From assembly GCA_028554795.2 (NCBI GenBank), contig CM068830.1:45144837-45208836 (forward strand): 64,000 nucleotides of DNA, in the 5' to 3' direction. Source of the stretch: Sinohyriopsis cumingii (lineage: Eukaryota; Mollusca; Bivalvia; Unionida; Unionidae). Shown piece by piece: positions 59,350 to 64,000 of the stretch. The position numbers were made by a program, and so were the translations under genes. Numbering within the stretch: position 1 is the first letter of the stretch; each line of letters opens with the position of its first letter. The notes under the pieces are model-generated. The model saw only the letters and a program-made list of their open reading frames with translations, made no database searches and had not been told where the DNA came from.

Positions 59350-61395
59350 TGTGAAAACTGCTGTCGAACAATGGAAATCAAACTCATTTAGGAGTCCCTC
59401 AACATAAAGCTGTGAAACAATGAAAATGAAATTGATTTAAGAGTCCTTCAACGTCAAGCTGTAGAATATGGGAAATCAAACTCATTTACGAGTAACACTA
59501 TCAAGCCGTGGAACACTGGAGATCAAATTAATTCAGGAGTCCATCAATAGAAAGCTGTCGAACACAGAAATTAAAATTCATTCAGAAGTCCAACAAAGTA
59601 AAGCTGTAGAAAAATGGAAATCAAACTCATTTAGGAGTTCATCAATATCAAGGTGTGGAAGAATGGAAATCAAACTCATTTAGGTGTCAATCAAAATTAA
59701 GCTGTGAAACACAGGAAAACAAACTCATTTAGGAATCCATCAACATAAGGCTAAGAACACTGGAAATCAGAATAAAGCTGTGGTACACTGAAAATCAAAT
59801 TCATTTAGGACCACATCAACAGAAACCTGTAGAACACTGGAAATTGAACTCATTTAGGAATCCATCAACATCAAGCTTCAAAACACTGAAAATCAAACTC
59901 ATTTAGAAGACCATCAACATAATGTTGTGGAACACTGAAAATCAAACTCATTTAGAAGTCCATCAACATAGTGTTGTGGAACACTGAAAATCAAACTCAT
60001 TTAGAAGTCCATCAACATAGTGTTGTGGAACACTGAAAATCAAACTCATTTAGAAGTCCATCAACATAGTGTTGTGGAACACTGAAAATCAAACTCATTT
60101 AGAAGTCCATCAACATAGTGTTGTGGAACACTGAAAATCAAACTCATTTAGAAGACCATCAACATAGTGTTGTGGAACACTGAAAATCAAACTCATTTAG
60201 AAGACCATCAACATAGTGTTGTGGAACACTGAAAATCAAACTCATTTAGAAGACCATCAACATAGTGTTGTGGAACACTGAAAATCAAACTCATTTAGAA
60301 GACCATCAACATAGTGTTGTGGAACACTGAAAATCAAACTCATTTAGAAGACCATCAACATAGTGTTGTGGAACACTGAAAATCAAACTCATTTAGAAGA
60401 CCATCAACATAGTGTTGTGGAACACTGGAAATCAAACTCATTTAGAAGACCATCAACATAGTGTTGTGTTACACTGAAAATCAAACTCATTTAGAAGACC
60501 ATCAACATAGTGTTGTGGAACACTGAAAATCAAACTCATTTAGAAGTCCATCAACATAATGTTGTAGAACACTGAAAATCAAACTCATTTAGAAGACCAT
60601 CAACATAGTGTTGTGGAACACTGAAAATCAAACTCATTTAGAAGACCATCAACATAATGTTGTGGAACACTGGAAATCAAACTCATTTAGAAGACCATCA
60701 ACATAGTGTTGTGGAACACTGGAAATCGAACTCATTTAGAAGACCATCAACATAATGTTGTGGAACACTGTAAATCAAACTCATTTAGAAGACCATCAAC
60801 ATAGTGTTGTGGAACACTGGAAATCAAACTCATTTAGAAGACCATCAACATAGTGTTGTGTTACACTGAAAATCAAACTCATTTAGAAGACCATCAACAT
60901 AGTGTTGTGGAACACTGAAAATCAAACTCATTTAGAAGTCCATCAACATAATGTTGTAGAACACTGGAAATCAAACTCATTTAGAAGTCCATCAACATAA
61001 TGCTGTGGAACACTGAAAATCAAACTCATTTAGAAGACCATCAACATAGTGTTGTGGAACACTGAAAATCAAACTCATTTATGATTCCTTCATAAGAAAG
61101 CTGTGGAACACTGACAATCAAACCCATTTAGGAGCCCATCAACAGAAAGCCTTGATAAACTGAAAATCAAATTCATTTTGGACTCCACAAACACAAAGCT
61201 GTGGAAGACAGAAAATAAAGCTCATGTAGAGGTCCATCAACATGAAGGTGTGAAACACTGGAAATAAACTCCTTTAGGAGCCAATCAACAGAAAGTCATG
61301 GAACACTGGAAATAAAACTCATTTAGGATTCCTTCAAAAGAAAGCTGTGGAATACTGGAAACCAAACTCATTTAGAAATTCATCAACACAAAGCA
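59350..61395. repeat. 49-bp satellite array, about 40 copies
   Basis: Core unit ATAGTGTTGTGGAACACTGA, AAATCAAACTCATTTAGAAG, ACCATCAAC. Units between 59,870 and 61,075 are nearly identical; those at both edges are diverged (AAGCTGTGGAACACTGG...TTTAGGAGTCC). The variant GTGTTGTGTTACACTG occurs at 60461 and 60853, exactly 392 bp (8 units) apart with matching neighbours. Confidence 0.95.
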
Positions 61396-62885
61396 ACATA
61401 CAATATAAACTGAGATAGTCACACACACTGGTTAGTACTACATGTAAGATGCCTCCCCATATAATGTGTTTTGGGTTACCATCTCACTGCCTAAATAATA
61501 TTGCTGATTAGCATGTTCCAAGGTCAAAAATCATCAGAAAGAGGAGTCAAAGTTTCCGGAATATCGACACACTTGGCAGAGTATATTGACGCCTTTTTTT
61601 TTTAAAAATTAAAGTCATATTGCTTTGGACAGACTTTACTTACTCTGATGTCTTTTTTTTAGTATATTCAAACTTTCGCACAAGCAAATGAAAGCCAGGA
61701 ATGCTGAAATCGGTATAAGTTGAAATACCGGTATGTTTTTTTTTAACAATATGAATAAAAAAAATACCGAAGACAGTGTTTCAATAGATTCATTTCGTTC
61801 AAGATACTTATCCTTTTAACCAATTTTGGCATTCCAGGGCTGTCTCCACCATGCAGTGTAGAAAATCTGAAACAGACTATACTGGTCTAACTTTTTCGGA
61901 AAGTGATGGAGCACAATTAGAAAATATGTCTATTTAATCAACCTTAAGGGACTGCCAGTTATGTACCTCCAGAAGTTCAAAGATAATAACAACCATCAAA
62001 ATTTCAAACAAAGTATATGCTCACCAGTATTAGAATATTATCTAAAATTAACTGGCTTGGGTGGTGGGAGAATGACAGACATGTACCCCAAGAGAGTCAT
62101 TACATCAGGGCTTGAAAACGGCATGCATTTCTCTATACCAATAAAGACATTAAATGTTTCAATTCATAAATGTTCATTTCTGCTCTCAACTGCCAATTAG
62201 TACACTTGGATCTCCAATCATTTTTTAACAACCTCAGGTCCTTCTATACCTAATAAATGTTAACCAACTACAGACCTATCAATATTAAGGCTATTTATTT
62301 CTTCGTATGTCTTTAAATCATCCTGTTCACAATCTCTGAAGGTTAACAATAACTACATTTACTCAGTAAAGTCAACCAGAACATACAACCAAACACCATG
62401 CACCTAAATTTATACGATAATTAATGTACCTACATGTACCTAAATAAGTGATTGCTAATCATCATCAGTGTCACATTTTAAGGTTGTTGAAATTATCTGA
62501 TATTACATAGAAAAACATTAAGAAGGTTAAAACCACCATCAAGCACACATGGCTTAGCTGTGCTGTCAGAAAATCATCATGAAATGAATCGACTGGCAAA
62601 AAGTAATTCCATTTGTTCATTATCATGCTGTCAGTAAAGGAACTATGTTAAGTATTCAGATTCATTTGGAATCTAGTAAAGTAAATTTTAGCGTCTTGAA
62701 ATTGATACACACACAGCTCAATGACTTCAACCTGCATAAATAATGAATTATAAATGTTCTGTATATTATTTTATGGATTATTATTTTGCAGTGAATTCTG
62801 AATATCATGATTTATTGCTGCAACCACTCAAATGTATGATTCTTTGTGCATATTTTCCATGGAATTATTATGGATTCACTGTTAT
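61396..62885. other. Likely NUP37 upstream intron; no exon found
   Basis: Searched on the minus strand for the missing Nup37 N-terminus; no convincing exon. The plus frame 61961-62200 (79 codons) has no recognised motif. Confidence 0.45.
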
Positions 62886-63204
62886 CGTGTGTGTGTAATT
62901 TAGATTTTTAACATAGCTTTAACAATCTTTCAGTTATATCGCTGCGATGTCTGCATTGTGGCATTTTACAGTGATGTCTAGCACTGGGGCATCATGCCGC
63001 AGACATGTAGTAATATGTCCCACCCAGTCATATTATTCTGACACCAGGCCGACCGGTCCTAACACTAACCTCTTAATGCTGAGTGCCTAGCAAGGCAGCT
63101 GTTAGTACCATTTTTATAAGTCTTTGGTATGACTCAGCCGGGATTGGAACCCACGACTTCCTACATCCAAGGTGGATACTCAAACCACAAGGCCACCGGA
63201 GCGG
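62886..63204 (-). mobile_element. SINE-B copy 7
   Basis: Full-length, minus strand. Perfect 10-bp duplication TCACTGTTAT at 62876-62885 and 63205-63214. Confidence 0.93.
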
Positions 63205-63519
63205 TCACTGTTATGGCTGCAAAATGATTGGACAGTGAATACAAGTATGAATACTTAAACACTGTACCAAATAAGATCCTTTGCTGAAAATCAAATAATA
63301 AATATGACTCAATTTCTCCACTATTTATCATTTAATATACATTTATGTAAGACGGCAACTCTGCTTCTAAAAAATGGCACTATGAAAACCAGCTAAAAAT
63401 GAACAATGTAAACATTTATGCAGATGGTGCACATGCATCAAAATGCACTTGTACTGAAATGTGGTAAAGGTAACCAAAAGAGATTATGCAAGATAATGAG
63501 TTAAGGAATTTCACTAATG

Positions 63520-63524
<5 letters not shown>

Positions 63525-63589
<65 letters not shown>

Positions 63590-63615
63590 TGTATGCATGT
63601 GTGTATGTGTGTGTG
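63525..63615. repeat. (TA)n-(CA)n-(TG)n microsatellite
   Basis: TA run to about 63579, a short CA run, then alternating TG/TA. Confidence 0.97.
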
Positions 63616-63734
63616 AAAATTTAACACTCACAAGAAGATCCAGGAGCTTAAAATCTCAACTTACACTTAGCACAATTAGGTAGAATTCTGCATTATACTT
63701 TAACCCTACAAAGTTTTGGAGGAAATAAAACAGT

Positions 63735-63915
63735 AGAACTAGTCCTGAAAGACCACCACTTCTACCAAAAAATAATGGTCTCTCAAGACAGGTGGTATCT
63801 CAGGACAGGTCATAACACAATATAGCCAATAAATCTGTGCTAGGAGAACCTGGCCTCTCAAGAAAGGCGGTCTTTCAAAACAGTGGGCTCAGATGACAAG
63901 TTTTACTGTAATAAG
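63735..63915. repeat. MITE-like remnant with TACAGTAAAACxTGTC end
   Basis: Repeated GGTCTCTCAAGACAGGTGG, CCTCTCAAGAAAGGCGG and GACAAGTTTTACTGTA blocks mark a common class of short non-autonomous DNA element. A related fragment lies at 39466-39545 (AGCAAAACCTGTTATGAGAC). Confidence 0.45.
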
Positions 63916-64000
63916 CACATATTTTTTTTTAAAACTCTTTGTTTTAGTTGAGGCTAATGTCTTTATGGATTTAAACTCATGGGTATCTAATATCATTGAC

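Noticed and set aside
59350..61395. CRISPR-like regularly spaced repeats
   Set aside because: Units are contiguous with no unique spacers; eukaryotic satellite.
61831..61960. Candidate first NUP37 exon (minus strand, after a TTTCAG at about 61,873)
   Set aside because: Translations in all frames lack the conserved N-terminal Nup37 pattern, and no suitable start codon was found.

Overview
The window is an AT-rich, intron- and transposon-rich piece of animal nuclear DNA. It holds one confidently recognised host gene, NUP37, on the minus strand. GT-AG spliced exons, abundant tRNA-derived SINEs, a CR1/L2-type LINE, Ty3/Gypsy LTR elements and hAT relics rule out a prokaryote. The SINE set and the Gmr1-like element suggest a marine lophotrochozoan, most likely a mollusc; this is inference, because no species-specific gene is visible.

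Layout. 1-9,000: no host gene; microsatellites, a 507-bp tandem duplication (2.6-3.5 kb), SINE copies and a hAT-type MITE that has swallowed a SINE (7.5-7.95 kb). 9,009-11,877: a 5'-truncated CR1/L2-like LINE on the minus strand. 12,013-12,235: a palindromic MITE. 12,274-22,887: an old, degraded plus-strand Ty3/Gypsy element with Gmr1-like domain order (gag, protease, integrase, then RT-RNase H). It carries a SINE insertion (15,372-15,627) and a second, much younger minus-strand Gypsy element (17,236-21,969) with 193-195 bp LTRs, a GAAAG target duplication, a tRNA-Leu-type primer site and a polypurine tract. 23,086-24,450: a 39-bp minisatellite that is open in one frame on each strand. 25,200-27,420: MITEs, a 77-bp tandem repeat and a SINE. 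28,311-31,665: a multi-exon hAT-like transposase gene relic, minus strand, with recognisable splice junctions but many frameshifts and stops.

35,266-58,725: six coding exons of NUP37, in order on the minus strand, all with GT-AG boundaries and compatible phases. Together they give 273 residues from the first WD repeat to the stop. About the first 50 residues lie beyond position 64,000 or in an exon I could not find. The introns hold most of the remaining repeats: SINEs, a second CR1/L2-like copy with two internal deletions (40.0-42.8 kb), a degenerate ~23-bp minisatellite (36.0-37.6 kb), a SINE whose tRNA head is repeated four times (46.9 kb) and a 230-bp inverted repeat (55.5 kb). Upstream of the first visible exon lies a ~2-kb, 49-bp satellite (59.35-61.4 kb) with an internal eight-unit duplication.

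NUP37 is a structural subunit of the nuclear pore Y complex; nothing else here appears to be a working gene. The LTR elements, LINEs and transposase relic all look incapable of autonomous movement. I found no prokaryote-style system, CRISPR array or gene cluster. The most unusual items are the integrase-before-RT element, the layered nesting of insertions, and the spliced hAT-like pseudogene.
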